Notes under the pieces: model-generated
What the model saw: the letters and a program-made list of their open reading frames with translations, nothing else
Database searches by the model: none
What the model was told of the DNA's origin: nothing
Shown here: positions 44,729-53,131 of the stretch, in pieces
Layout of the letters: every line of letters begins with the position of its first letter
How positions within the stretch are numbered: the first letter of the stretch is position 1
Assembly: GCA_947497585.1 (NCBI GenBank)
Contig: CANMHG010000002.1
Span: forward strand, 248,001 to 312,000
DNA: 64,000 nt
Direction: 5' to 3'
Source: an uncultured Bacillaceae bacterium
GTDB taxonomy: Bacteria; Bacillota; Bacilli; Bacillales; Bacillaceae_L
Translations under genes and position numbers: made by a program

Positions 44729-46045
44729 TTAGCGATCAATAATTTGAACCATCATTAAGGCCTTACCTACAACAACACCTTCATTATATACCTCAACGTC
44801 TACCTTACCAAATTTCCTACCAACCTCTAGAACCTTTGGCTTAATATCAATCGTACTGTCAATTTGAACAGGTTTTATAAAATAAATGGTTATATTTTCA
44901 ATGACTAAGTCTCCTTTTTTATAGGAGCGTAATACCCTATTGGCTGCTTCAGTTACAATCGTTGTAAAAACACCATATGAAATTGTACCTAGATAGTTCG
45001 TCATTTGTGGAGACACTTCACAACGATAAACTTCTTCGTCTTTTTTATCTCCAACAATTTCAACAAAACGATTTGTTACTATATCATCGATTGTATCCCC
45101 AACCTGTGGTTGCCTTCCTATCATCTGAAGTGCTTTTAAAACATCCTGACGACTAATCAACCCTTGCAATTTATTTCCTTGGTCTACTACAGGTAGTACT
45201 TCAATTCCTTCCCACACCATCATATGAGATGCTGATGCAACTGACGTCTTCTCTAGGGCAGTCATCGGATGTTTAGTCATTACCTTCTCAATTGAAGTTG
45301 AATGTTCTTGACCAATAATATCTTTACCTGAAACAATCCCAACTACCTTTAGCTGTTGGTCTACAACTGGGAATCGGCTATGACCAGTTTTTACATTCAA
45401 TTCAAACCAACTACCCACATTATCTTGATTTGAAAGGTACACAGTTGCTTCAAGAGGTGTTAATATATCCTCCACTAGTACAATCTCTTTTTTGATTAAT
45501 TGATCATAAATAGCACGATTAATCATCGTTGCTACTGTAAACGTATCATAAGTACTAGAAATAATCGGTAGTTGTAATTCATCTGCAAGCTTTTTTACAT
45601 GATCGTCTGTATCAAATCCACCTGTAATTAGCACAGCTGCACCAGCTTTTAAAGCTAACTCATGGGCATTTGTTCTATTACCAACGATTAGTAAATTTCC
45701 CGCCCCTGTGTAACGCATCATAGCTTCAAGCTTCATTGCACCAATAACAAATTTATTCAATGTTTTATGTAAACCTGCTCGTCCGCCTAATACCTGACCA
45801 TCAACAATGTTAACGACTTCAGCAAATGTTAACTTCTCGATATTTTCTTTTTTCTTTTTTTCAATCCGTATTGTTCCAACACGCTCAATCGTGCTAACAT
45901 ACCCTTTATTTTCAGCATCCTTGATTGCACGATATGCAGTACCCTCACTAACCTTCATATCCTTTGCAATTTGCCTAACTGATATTTTTTCGCCGACTGG
46001 AAGGCTGTCAATATGTTCTAAAATTTGTTCATGTTTTGTAGCCAA
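44729..46045 (-). CDS. ytoI: DRTGG/CBS/hot-dog domain transcription regulator YtoI
   Basis: A 438-residue multi-domain protein. In order: a GntR/MarR-like helix-turn-helix (about 1-65, ISVRQIAKDMKVSEGTAYRA), a DRTGG domain (about 75-185), two CBS domains (about 190-310) that usually bind adenine nucleotides, and a C-terminal hot-dog domain (about 325-438). The start TTG (MATKHEQILEHID) has AAAGGG 8 nt upstream; the GTG three codons before abuts it. Such architecture suggests a nucleotide- and acyl-responsive regulator. Targets are unknown. Confidence 0.88.
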   Translation of the reverse strand: MATKHEQILEHIDSLPVGEKISVRQIAKDMKVSEGTAYRAIKDAENKGYVSTIERVGTIRIEKKKKENIEKLTFAEVVNIVDGQVLGGRAGLHKTLNKFVIGAMKLEAMMRYTGAGNLLIVGNRTNAHELALKAGAAVLITGGFDTDDHVKKLADELQLPIISSTYDTFTVATMINRAIYDQLIKKEIVLVEDILTPLEATVYLSNQDNVGSWFELNVKTGHSRFPVVDQQLKVVGIVSGKDIIGQEHSTSIEKVMTKHPMTALEKTSVASASHMMVWEGIEVLPVVDQGNKLQGLISRQDVLKALQMIGRQPQVGDTIDDIVTNRFVEIVGDKKDEEVYRCEVSPQMTNYLGTISYGVFTTIVTEAANRVLRSYKKGDLVIENITIYFIKPVQIDSTIDIKPKVLEVGRKFGKVDVEVYNEGVVVGKALMMVQIIDR

Positions 46046-46120
46046 GCTTCTCACCCTTTAATGTAGCCATAATCTATCTAGTTTTATTATAAGGGTGAAA
46101 TTTTTTTTATTCAATGTCCC

Positions 46121-46366
46121 CTACTGATATTGACGGAGCCTACGTCTGTTTTGTGTCATTTTATTAACTTTATATGATTTTTCTTTGTTCTTTCTTGGAG
46201 AATATAACAGTCCTGCTAAATTACCACCAATCACCATAAGCGCAAATAAAATCCATGCAGCAGAAAAGATGCCTTCTAACCCACCTGCATATATAGACAA
46301 TCTAGGTAACCCATAATATAGTAGAACACCACAAATAAGTAAACAGAGTATTAATCTATTTTTCAT
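46121..46366 (-). CDS. small membrane protein, unknown function (81 aa)
   Basis: An 81-residue protein with two hydrophobic helices (about 4-20 and 34-57) and a strongly basic tail (SPRKNKEKSYKVNKMTQNRR). AAGGAGGAAGAAT precedes the ATG. It lies between ytkL and ytoI in the same direction. I do not recognise a family; the basic tail suggests a cytoplasmic C terminus. Confidence 0.6.
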   Translation of the reverse strand: MKNRLILCLLICGVLLYYGLPRLSIYAGGLEGIFSAAWILFALMVIGGNLAGLLYSPRKNKEKSYKVNKMTQNRRRLRQYQ

Positions 46367-46410
46367 ATTCTTCCTCCTTCAAATATGCTTGTTTCATTTT
46401 ATGCATAGAA

Positions 46411-46453
46411 GGAAAAAAAAGAAGTACATCCGATAAATAGAGCACTTCTTTTT
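46411..46453 (-). terminator. terminator after ytkL
   Basis: AAGAAGTGCTC / ...GTACTTCTT imperfect stem with a long loop and eight T on the minus strand. Confidence 0.6.
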
Positions 46454-46461
46454 GAGATTGA

Positions 46462-47145
46462 CTATAAGTTAATGCCCTCACCTGGTTTGAGAACAAGACC
46501 TACATCTGTATTTAGTTTTTGCACAAAGCTCTCTGGATCTTGTTCAATAACTGGAAAGGTATTGTAATGAATAGGAACTACTTTTTTAGCATTTAACCAC
46601 TCGGCAGCAAGTACTGCATCCTCTGGCCCCATTGTGAAATTATCACCGATTGGTAAAAAAGCTACATCAATGATATTTCTCTCACCTATTAACTTTAAAT
46701 CTGAGAATAAAGCCGTGTCACCTGCATGGTAAATTGTTTTTCCTTCAGAAGTGAACAGAATACCACTTGGCATACCAGTATACGTAATTTCTTTAGTCTC
46801 ATAGTTTGTATAGCTTGATCCATGAAAAGCAGGAGTCAATTTAACTGTGCCAAATTCAAACTCATGTTTACCACCAATATGCATTGGGTGTACTTTTACC
46901 CCTTGCCAGCCTATAAATTCAGCCAACTCAAAAGGAGCAACAACAAGTGCATCATTTTTCTTCGCAAGCTCCACTGTGTCTCCAACATGATCATTGTGTC
47001 CATGAGTTAATAAAATCACATCTACCTTTAGATTAGTAGCATCTAAGTCAGTTGAACTATTCCCAGTAATAAACGGGTCAATAATAATCGTCTTGCCGTT
47101 AGTTTCTATTTTTACAACTGAATGTCCGTGATAAGATATCTTCAT
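46462..47145 (-). CDS. ytkL: UPF0173 metal-dependent hydrolase YtkL
   Basis: A 227-residue metallo-beta-lactamase-fold hydrolase. The metal ligands are in [10 protein letters not shown] (first His pair), [12 protein letters not shown] (H-x-H-x-D-H) and [11 protein letters not shown], with a final His in VPIHYNTFP. The family is ubiquitous but its substrate is unknown. Start MKISYHG: GGAGG lies 7 nt upstream; a longer frame begins inside the neighbouring region without support. It is divergent from the M24 peptidase gene, with a repeat element in between. Confidence 0.9.
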   Translation of the reverse strand: MKISYHGHSVVKIETNGKTIIIDPFITGNSSTDLDATNLKVDVILLTHGHNDHVGDTVELAKKNDALVVAPFELAEFIGWQGVKVHPMHIGGKHEFEFGTVKLTPAFHGSSYTNYETKEITYTGMPSGILFTSEGKTIYHAGDTALFSDLKLIGERNIIDVAFLPIGDNFTMGPEDAVLAAEWLNAKKVVPIHYNTFPVIEQDPESFVQKLNTDVGLVLKPGEGINL

Positions 47146-47191
47146 TTTATCTCCTCCAAGGTTATAGGTATTAAGCATTGATCTCTTAACT

Positions 47192-47374
47192 GTTGATTTC
47201 TGCTGCAGGCACTCGCTATCCGCGGGAGGAATATTGAAAAAGCCAAACTGCCGGCTTTTTCAAAGGCAAATTCCCATCGGGCGGTCCGTGAGCCTCCTCG
47301 TCGCTTCACTCCTGTAGGGTCTCACATTGACGCGCTTCTCCCGCAGGAGTCTCGTGCCTTCCGCAGAAATCAAC
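47192..47374 (-). repeat. intergenic repeat, class II, copy 7, with nested insertion
   Basis: Class II ends GTTGATTTCTGC / GCAGAAATCAAC enclose the usual core, but an extra block of about 55 bp sits between CCGCGGG and CGGTCCGTGAGCC, making it 183 bp. It starts 46 nt before ytkL. The remaining 47375-47566 holds no visible gene. Confidence 0.92.
47227..47281. repeat. nested hairpin insertion inside repeat copy 7
   Basis: TTGAAAAAGCC (47234-47244) and GGCTTTTTCAA (47253-47263) are perfect 11-bp arms around an 8-nt loop, within GGAAT ... AATTCC flanks. The block is absent from the other seven copies. Confidence 0.75.
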
Positions 47375-47566
47375 ATGGTATTCAAATAAACAACAAATCC
47401 AATTTTTAATTAATATTCTAGCTATTTCATAAAAACTCCTGCAATAATACAAACTCAATATTTCCCCTTATGAAATGAATTAAACATAACTTATACATTT
47501 ACATTTGGTTTAGTAGTTGCTACTCTAAGTTTAGGAACACTAAATACATAATAAGGTGGGTAACGT

Positions 47567-48664
47567 ATGAAACATAGAATTGAAGAGTTATCAAACTGGT
47601 TACAGCAAGAAGATATTACGATGGGCTTTTTAACATCAACGGCTAATGTCTTTTATTTAAGTGGGTTTTATACTAACCCCCATGAAAGATTATTAGGTTT
47701 ATGTGTATTTCAAGATCAAGAGCCAATTTTAATCTGCCCAAATATGGAGGTATCTCAAGCTCGTTCAAAAGGTTGGGAATATGAAATCATTGGTTATAGT
47801 GATACTGATAATCCTTGGAATATGATCCAGGAGTCATTAAAGAACCGCAACATCACACCTTCTAAAATTGCAGTTGAAAAAGAACACATGAATATTGAAC
47901 GTTATGAAAAATTACAGGAGCTATTCGGTAACCCTACCTTTGTTGCAGCTGAAGAAAAAATGCATCTTTTACGTATGGTGAAGGATGAAAAAGAAGCTTC
48001 TATTTTAAGACAGGCAGCAGAGTTAGCAGACTTTGGCGTTGAAGTAGGAGTTAATGCAATCGCAGAAGGAAAACCTGAGCTCGAAATATTAGCTACAATT
48101 GAGTATGAACTAAAGAAAAAAGGGATTAACCAAATGTCGTTTGCAACCATGGTGTTGACTGGCCTTAAAACAGCTGCTCCACATGGAAAGCCTGGATTAG
48201 ATCTTGTTCAAAAAGGGGATTTAGTTCTATTTGACCTTGGGGTTGTGTTAGATGGATATTGTTCTGATATTACTAGAACAGTTGCATTCGGATCTGTTAA
48301 CGAGAAACAGAAGGAAATCTATGAGACTGTATTACGAGCTCAAAAAGCAGCTGTTGAAGCAAGTAAGCCGGGAGTTGCGATTGGATCCATTGACACGATT
48401 GCTCGTGATATTATAATAGAAGCTGGCTACGGTGAGTTCTTCACACATCGAATTGGACATGGATTAGGAATAGATGTTCATGAATTTCCTTCAATGAATG
48501 CAACGAACACCATGCTTCTTCAAAAAGGAATGTCTTACACAGTTGAACCAGGGATTTATGTTCCTTCTATCGGAGGCGTTCGAATCGAGGACGATCTATT
48601 AATCACGGAAGACGGAGTAGAAATATTAACAAGCTATCCAAAGGAATTACAAATTATTAAGTGA
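47567..48664 (+). CDS. M24 family Xaa-Pro peptidase
   Basis: A 365-residue aminopeptidase P/prolidase-like enzyme. The creatinase N-terminal domain (about 1-130) is followed by the pita-bread catalytic domain, with the five metal ligands in DLGVVLDGYCSDITRT (two Asp), HRIGHGLGIDVHE (His), VEPGIYVP (Glu) and GVRIEDD (Glu). It should remove N-terminal residues before proline. It is a cytosolic single-gene unit; GGTGGG before the ATG is a modest ribosome site. Exact specificity cannot be read from sequence. Confidence 0.9.
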   Translation: MKHRIEELSNWLQQEDITMGFLTSTANVFYLSGFYTNPHERLLGLCVFQDQEPILICPNMEVSQARSKGWEYEIIGYSDTDNPWNMIQESLKNRNITPSKIAVEKEHMNIERYEKLQELFGNPTFVAAEEKMHLLRMVKDEKEASILRQAAELADFGVEVGVNAIAEGKPELEILATIEYELKKKGINQMSFATMVLTGLKTAAPHGKPGLDLVQKGDLVLFDLGVVLDGYCSDITRTVAFGSVNEKQKEIYETVLRAQKAAVEASKPGVAIGSIDTIARDIIIEAGYGEFFTHRIGHGLGIDVHEFPSMNATNTMLLQKGMSYTVEPGIYVPSIGGVRIEDDLLITEDGVEILTSYPKELQIIK

Positions 48665-48674
48665 TTATAAGAAA

Positions 48675-48707
48675 AATGGCCCTTTCCTAATCTTAGGAAG
48701 GGCCATT
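48675..48707. terminator. terminator between the M24 peptidase and the coiled-coil gene
   Basis: AATGGCCCTTTCCT / AGGAAGGGCCATT strong stem. The T run is on the minus strand, so it serves the coiled-coil gene best. Confidence 0.8.
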
Positions 48708-48711
48708 AACT

Positions 48712-49758
48712 TTAGTTTGATAATGTTTTCTCTTCTGTATTTGTTTCTATCCTTTCAAATTGATCACACATGTAATCAAATAACTTATGATTAAAGTTTT
48801 CTTGATTTCTAATATAACCTGATAATATTTGATATCTTTCTTCCTGTTGTCTTAGGTAATCTAAAAGGTTGTTTAAGACCTGTTTTTGCTCTTCAATAAA
48901 CTCCATTAATTCAATATCATCTTCTTTATGCCTCAATAACTCCTCTGAGAACTTTTTTTGCAAGCCTTCGTGATTTTCAACATTTTTGATTAATCTACTA
49001 TACATATTAGCCTGCTCCAGGACTTTTTCAACTAGCTCTAAATGATCCTTTTCAAGATTGTAATACTGGAGATGAAGTTCCTCCTGAATTCCCTTCATAC
49101 CTTTGTACTCATCTGTAACCTCTGTATTTAAAAGCTTTTGTTTATCGATAAAATCTAATATTGGTAACATATTTTCCTTTTGTGCATCCCGGATTTCCTT
49201 ATCACTCTTTTTAAGACGTTTAAATCTCTTAAAGATTTTTTTATTAAATTTCTTTTGTACTTCAATAAATTTGTATAAAGGTGTTAATTTCTTCTCTTGT
49301 TCTTTAAACTTATCTTCCGTATCACTTTTTACTTTTTGGTAGTCCTCGTAAATACTTTTGTTTATTTGATCCTGTTCTTCTGACGCTTTTTGTAATGCAC
49401 CAATTTTAAATTGTAATTCATGTAGCTTGTTATCATGTCCATGTAGATGATTGTTTAGGTACTGTTCATTTTCTTGTACCAATGAAGACAATTGTTTAAA
49501 ACGGTTTGCTTGTTCGGTTATAGAAAGCTCAAGTTGCTCATGCAAGTTTCCATGCTTGTTGGCCAGGTCAATAAGGTTTAGGTTATTTTTGCTTACCTTA
49601 TCTGAAATTTCTCTGTTTACGATAGCTTGGGTTTTTATATGTTCTTTCAACACACTTGTATGATACATGTTTTGATTATTTATAAGTTCCTTGAAATGAG
49701 TAGGGCTAGGTCTGAATATTTGCTGATTTGAGTTATTTATATAAGGTTCGGAAGTCAT
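48712..49758 (-). CDS. coiled-coil protein of unknown function (348 aa)
   Basis: A highly charged, almost entirely helical protein without membrane segment or signal peptide. From about residue 30 to 335 it shows heptad patterns. It also has a recurring unit of the type F-I-x-x-Q-K-x-x-N: FIEVQKKFNKKIF, FIDKQKLLNTEV, FIEEQKQVLNNLL and YIRNQENFNHKLF. The start MTSEPYINNSNQQ has AAAGGAGAG 7 nt upstream. It is a single-gene unit between the M24 gene and ald. It may be a scaffold or a spore-associated protein, but nothing in the sequence decides this. Not recognised. Confidence 0.7.
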   Translation of the reverse strand: MTSEPYINNSNQQIFRPSPTHFKELINNQNMYHTSVLKEHIKTQAIVNREISDKVSKNNLNLIDLANKHGNLHEQLELSITEQANRFKQLSSLVQENEQYLNNHLHGHDNKLHELQFKIGALQKASEEQDQINKSIYEDYQKVKSDTEDKFKEQEKKLTPLYKFIEVQKKFNKKIFKRFKRLKKSDKEIRDAQKENMLPILDFIDKQKLLNTEVTDEYKGMKGIQEELHLQYYNLEKDHLELVEKVLEQANMYSRLIKNVENHEGLQKKFSEELLRHKEDDIELMEFIEEQKQVLNNLLDYLRQQEERYQILSGYIRNQENFNHKLFDYMCDQFERIETNTEEKTLSN

Positions 49759-49916
49759 TTGACTCTCTCCTTTTCGGAAAAAATTTCGCAAATTATTCTT
49801 TATTTTATTTAAGAACCTATCCTTTTGTTACTTAGATCTATAGTAAACATATGCTAATCAGAGGTTGGTTCATAATAATAACTCAAGAAAATGTAATAAA
49901 TATGATATATTAAAAA

Positions 49917-49983
49917 ATAACGGTATCTCAGTCCGCTTGGACAACATTACATTGTCTGACGGATTGAAATACCGTTATTATTT
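49917..49983 (-). terminator. terminator of ald formed by a repeat element
   Basis: AATAACGGTAT / ATACCGTTATT outer stem with GTCCGC...GCGGAC-like inner pairing on the minus strand, then TTTTTTAATA. The element shares AAATAACGG and CTCAGTCCGC with the block upstream of thrS. Confidence 0.7.
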
Positions 49984-50000
49984 TAAAGCTAGAGCAAAAA

Positions 50001-51116
50001 TTAACCTAATAATGTTCTTGCATCTGAATATGCAAGTTCATGTGATTCTGCAACAGCTTTGTAAGTTACATAGCCATTTAATGTATTGATTCCTTTTAGT
50101 AACGCTTCGTTGTCTAAGCATGCTTGCTTGTACCCTTTGTTTGCAATTTGAATTGCATATGGCACAGTTACATTTGTTAAAGCAATTGTAGAAGTACGCG
50201 GTACAGCACCTGGCATGTTTGCTACTGCATAGTGTACTACATCATGTTTAACATAAGTAGGATCATCATGAGTAGTGATACGATCAGTCGTTTCGAAAAT
50301 TCCACCTTGGTCAATTGCAATATCTACGATTACTGAGCCTGGTACCATTGATTTAACCATTTCTTCAGTAACTAGCTTAGGTGCTCTTGCTCCTGGAATT
50401 AACACTGCACCAATAACTAAATCAGATTGAGCTACAGCTTCAGCAATGTTTAAAGGATTTGACATTAAGGTTGTAATATCTTTTCCGAAAATATCATCAA
50501 GCTGACGTAAACGCTCTGGGTTTAAGTCGATGATTGTAACTTGTGCACCTAAGCCGATTGCCATTTTAGCAGCATTTGTCCCAGCTACACCACCACCAAT
50601 AATTGTTACTTTTCCACGACTAACACCTGGAACTCCAGCAAGTAAAATTCCTTTTCCACCTTTTGGTCTTTCAAGGAATTGTGCACCTAATTGTGATGAC
50701 ATACGTCCCGCTACCTCACTCATAGGTGTTAATAAAGGTAGTGACCCGTTAGGAAGTTGAACCGTCTCATATGCAATTCCAACTACTTTGTTATCGGTTA
50801 ATGCTTTTGTTAACTCAGGTTCTGGAGCTAAGTGTAAATATGTAAATAATATTAGCCCTTCACGGAAATATTGATATTCAGATGGAAGTGGCTCTTTTAC
50901 TTTCATAACCATATCCATTGCCCAAGCCTCTGAAGCAGTATCTACTATTTTAGCACCTGCAGTTACGTAATCTTCGTCAGTAAAATTAGAACCAAGGCCT
51001 GCATTTGTTTCGATAAATACTTCGTGTCCAGATGTAATTAGGTTCACAACACCAGCTGGTGTCATCGCTACACGATTTTCATTATTTTTTATCTCTCTAG
51101 GTACACCAATACGCAT
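50001..51116 (-). CDS. ald: alanine dehydrogenase
   Basis: A 371-residue enzyme that reversibly deaminates L-alanine to pyruvate with [21 protein letters not shown] begins the AlaDh/PNT N-terminal domain; the Rossmann site is [20 protein letters not shown]; the substrate residues Lys and His occur in [10 protein letters not shown] and YLHLAPE. In Bacillus it is needed for growth on alanine and for sporulation energy. It is a single-gene unit with an inverted repeat in the leader and the repeat-type terminator. AGGAGG precedes the ATG. Confidence 0.97.
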   Translation of the reverse strand: MRIGVPREIKNNENRVAMTPAGVVNLITSGHEVFIETNAGLGSNFTDEDYVTAGAKIVDTASEAWAMDMVMKVKEPLPSEYQYFREGLILFTYLHLAPEPELTKALTDNKVVGIAYETVQLPNGSLPLLTPMSEVAGRMSSQLGAQFLERPKGGKGILLAGVPGVSRGKVTIIGGGVAGTNAAKMAIGLGAQVTIIDLNPERLRQLDDIFGKDITTLMSNPLNIAEAVAQSDLVIGAVLIPGARAPKLVTEEMVKSMVPGSVIVDIAIDQGGIFETTDRITTHDDPTYVKHDVVHYAVANMPGAVPRTSTIALTNVTVPYAIQIANKGYKQACLDNEALLKGINTLNGYVTYKAVAESHELAYSDARTLLG

Positions 51117-51173
51117 TAAATAATTCCTCCTACAAATTATAATTTCAATAACTTCTCAATTATGTAAAATAAC

Positions 51174-51207
51174 ATACTAAAACGGCTCACCTCGAGGATT
51201 TTAGTAT
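51174..51207. promoter_or_regulatory. inverted repeat in the ald upstream region
   Basis: ATACTAAAA (51174-51182) and TTTTAGTAT (51199-51207) are perfect 9-bp arms around a 16-nt spacer, about 60-90 nt upstream of the ald ATG. This could be an operator or an RNA hairpin; I cannot tell which. The remaining 51208-51366 shows no gene. Confidence 0.4.
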
Positions 51208-51366
51208 ATCTTTTAGTCTAAAAACCTAAAGTAAAGAGCTAATAACGTCTCTACTATATCACCATTCTTGAAATTGTTAAACAATTTTCTTCACTAAATG
51301 GCAAAATTTGATTTTACTGAATAATACAATAATGAAAGCCCTTTCAATAAATTTGTTTCCATTACA

Positions 51367-51395
51367 AAAAGACTCTCCTTTTTGATGAGAGCCTC
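51367..51395 (-). terminator. terminator after the small secreted-protein gene
   Basis: AGGCTCTC / GAGAGTCTT stem, loop of about 9 nt, then TTTTTG on the minus strand. Confidence 0.7.
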
Positions 51396-51764
51396 TTATT
51401 CACGTTCCCATACCCAAGTATACAGATGGTCATCTTGTTCCTGCCAGGAAACATCTAGTCTTTCAATTGAAGAGAATCCCTTGTCTTCAAGAAATTTTAC
51501 CAATTCCTCAGCTTTACTCGCCTTGCTAAGAGGAATTTCACTAAATAATTTTGTAACCTCCTGTTTTGCTTGTAAACCTTTCATTTCATGTTGCCCTTTT
51601 TGGAACACATATTTGAAAGGATATTTATACTCCCATTTTGTAATTGATTCCGATTCATGTACAACCACTTTAAATAAGACTGATTCCTTCATTACCTCTG
51701 AACCATTCGAACTAAATCCAAAAAGGACGACGCAAAGTGAAAAGATAAATAGTATCCCTCTCAT
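51396..51764 (-). CDS. small exported or membrane-anchored protein, unknown function
   Basis: A 122-residue protein with a signal-peptide-like N terminus, MRGILFIFSLCVVLFGFSSN, and a mixed alpha/beta body ending YTWVWERE. The Cys at about residue 11 lies inside the hydrophobic core and is not a clear lipobox. The ATG is supported by GAGGTGA seven bases upstream; the longer frame in this region has none. It lies between ald and a 54-codon ORF, with its own terminator. Not recognised. Confidence 0.6.
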   Translation of the reverse strand: MRGILFIFSLCVVLFGFSSNGSEVMKESVLFKVVVHESESITKWEYKYPFKYVFQKGQHEMKGLQAKQEVTKLFSEIPLSKASKAEELVKFLEDKGFSSIERLDVSWQEQDDHLYTWVWERE

Positions 51765-51821
51765 ATAAATCACCTCATCAATAGAATGAGGAAAAAGTTG
51801 GTTTTTTATACATTCCCCATA

Positions 51822-51871
51822 CAAAAAGGCTATTTTAAGGTCATAAAGAAAAATGACTTTGAATAGCCAAC
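51822..51871 (-). terminator. terminator after the small ORF at 51.9-52.0 kb
   Basis: GGCTATT-CAAA-GTCAT / ATGACC-TTAA-AATAGCC bulged hairpin followed by TTTTTG on the minus strand. Confidence 0.7.
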
Positions 51872-51888
51872 TTATGTTTTGTTAATGC

Positions 51889-52047
51889 TTAGACATTTTC
51901 ATCTTCAGTGTTTGCTGCAATTGAATTTAATACATGATATTGATCAACAAAGCCACTGAAATAGGAATTATGTAACTGCTCATTCACTTCACTTGTCCCA
52001 GTTTCATCAAACAGTAATTCTTGCATTGGGATTTCCTTATCAATCAT
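51889..52047 (-). CDS. short ORF, 52 aa, possible small protein
   Basis: A short reading frame starting MIDKEIPMQELLFDETGTSE and ending with NTEDENV. The ATG lies ten bases from an AGGAG site; another ATG two codons earlier (52053) is 4 nt from it. The product is acidic (many Asp and Glu), without Cys or membrane segment. A good terminator follows 18 nt after the stop, which supports a real transcript. It is divergent from the universal stress gene. Not recognised. Confidence 0.5.
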   Translation of the reverse strand: MIDKEIPMQELLFDETGTSEVNEQLHNSYFSGFVDQYHVLNSIAANTEDENV

Positions 52048-52161
52048 AACCATTCATCTCCTATTGTTCACCATATTTACATTTCTAACTTAGTTTCTGC
52101 TATTTTATGGGTGTTATACTGTATATAGGAAGTATTTTGAAATTAAAAGGGAGGTTCACTT

Positions 52162-52614
52162 ATGAGCTTAACTTATACTAAAATTCTTGTTGCTGTTGAT
52201 GGATCAAAGGAATCTGATTGGGCATTTAAAAAGGCAATTGAAATCTCAAAACGAAACAATGCCAGCTTAGTCATTACACATATTATAGACACAAGGTCTT
52301 TTGCAACTGTTGAGGCGTATGACAGATCAATAGTGTTAAGATCTGAAAAGTTTGCTAAAGAACTTTTAGAAGACTATCAAAAACGAGCTGAGAAAGAAGA
52401 CGTCAAAAACTTATATACTGTTTTAGAATATGGATCTCCAAAAGTTAAAATAGTGAAAGAAATCGCTCCAAAGCATGAAATTGATTTAATTGTATGTGGT
52501 GGTTCAGGGTTAAACGCAGTAGAACGATTCTTAATCGGGAGTGTCTCTGAAAACATCACACGTTCTGCAACTTGTGACGTCCTAATTGTAAAATCTGAAA
52601 AAGATGAGCACTAA
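52162..52614 (+). CDS. universal stress protein (UspA family)
   Basis: A 150-residue single-domain Usp. The N-terminal ILVAVDGSKESDWAF supplies the adenine-binding Asp, and the ATP loop G-2x-G-9x-G-S is intact in GGSGLNAVERFLIGSVSENI, so it should bind ATP. It probably forms dimers in the cytosol and helps survival under growth arrest. It is a single-gene unit with AGGGAGG before the ATG and a strong terminator. No target can be inferred. Confidence 0.9.
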   Translation: MSLTYTKILVAVDGSKESDWAFKKAIEISKRNNASLVITHIIDTRSFATVEAYDRSIVLRSEKFAKELLEDYQKRAEKEDVKNLYTVLEYGSPKVKIVKEIAPKHEIDLIVCGGSGLNAVERFLIGSVSENITRSATCDVLIVKSEKDEH

Positions 52615-52616
52615 TT

Positions 52617-52659
52617 AAAAGCAAAAGCATGAAGATAATTCTTCATGCTTTTGCTTTTG
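52617..52659 (+). terminator. terminator after the universal stress gene
   Basis: AAAAGCAAAAGCATGAAG / CTTCATGCTTTTGCTTTT perfect 18-bp stem with a 6-nt loop. Confidence 0.9.
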
Positions 52660-52751
52660 TACCTATTTCTGTAATTCTTACTTTTTGATGGAATGTCCTA
52701 GTTTACTAGTGTACAATTAAACACAGAAATCACCTCTTGGGGGTAAACTAT

Positions 52752-53069
52752 ATGGACAAAACAATTTTCACCTTTAATGAGAGATTAGGAATACACATTC
52801 CCGTTTTATCGAAGGATTGGGACGAATATAATAAAGAAAAGCAGAATGCGGTTTTACTTCAATGGGAAAAGATAAGGGGCAGGATACCTGATCGAATCGC
52901 AGAATTAGAACGTGAGATAAATCAAAAACAAGCAGAGCTTGATAATGAAGAAGATTTCCCACGATCGTGTTTACTCAATTCTCAAATATCAGACCTAGCT
53001 TCAATTATTAACGACCTTTGGCTATGGTATAGATTGAACCAAAGTGTGTCCATGAAGGGACATCATTAA
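52752..53069 (+). CDS. conserved small protein, unknown function (105 aa)
   Basis: A 105-residue soluble protein beginning MDKTIFTFNERLGIHIPVLS. The middle is a likely coiled coil (about 40-68, RIAELEREINQKQAELDNEE) followed by the Trp-rich helix NDLWLWYRLNQ. The ATG has GGGGGT seven bases upstream; the frame extends five codons further without support. It lies between usp and moaB, convergent with moaB. No enzyme motif. I do not recognise the family. Confidence 0.65.
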   Translation: MDKTIFTFNERLGIHIPVLSKDWDEYNKEKQNAVLLQWEKIRGRIPDRIAELEREINQKQAELDNEEDFPRSCLLNSQISDLASIINDLWLWYRLNQSVSMKGHH

Positions 53070-53083
53070 ATACAAAAGAAAGT

Positions 53084-53131
53084 AAGACCTAACTTGGTAT
53101 AACTAATAAACCCAAGGTTAGGTCTTTTTTT
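53084..53131. terminator. terminator between the 105-aa gene and moaB
   Basis: AAGACCTAACTTGG / CCAAGGTTAGGTCTT stem with T run on the plus strand; weaker on the minus strand for moaB. Confidence 0.8.

Noticed and set aside
51764..51824. A 20-residue N-terminal extension of the small exported protein
   Set aside because: It has no ribosome site and would hide an otherwise clear signal-peptide-like N terminus behind GAGGTGA.
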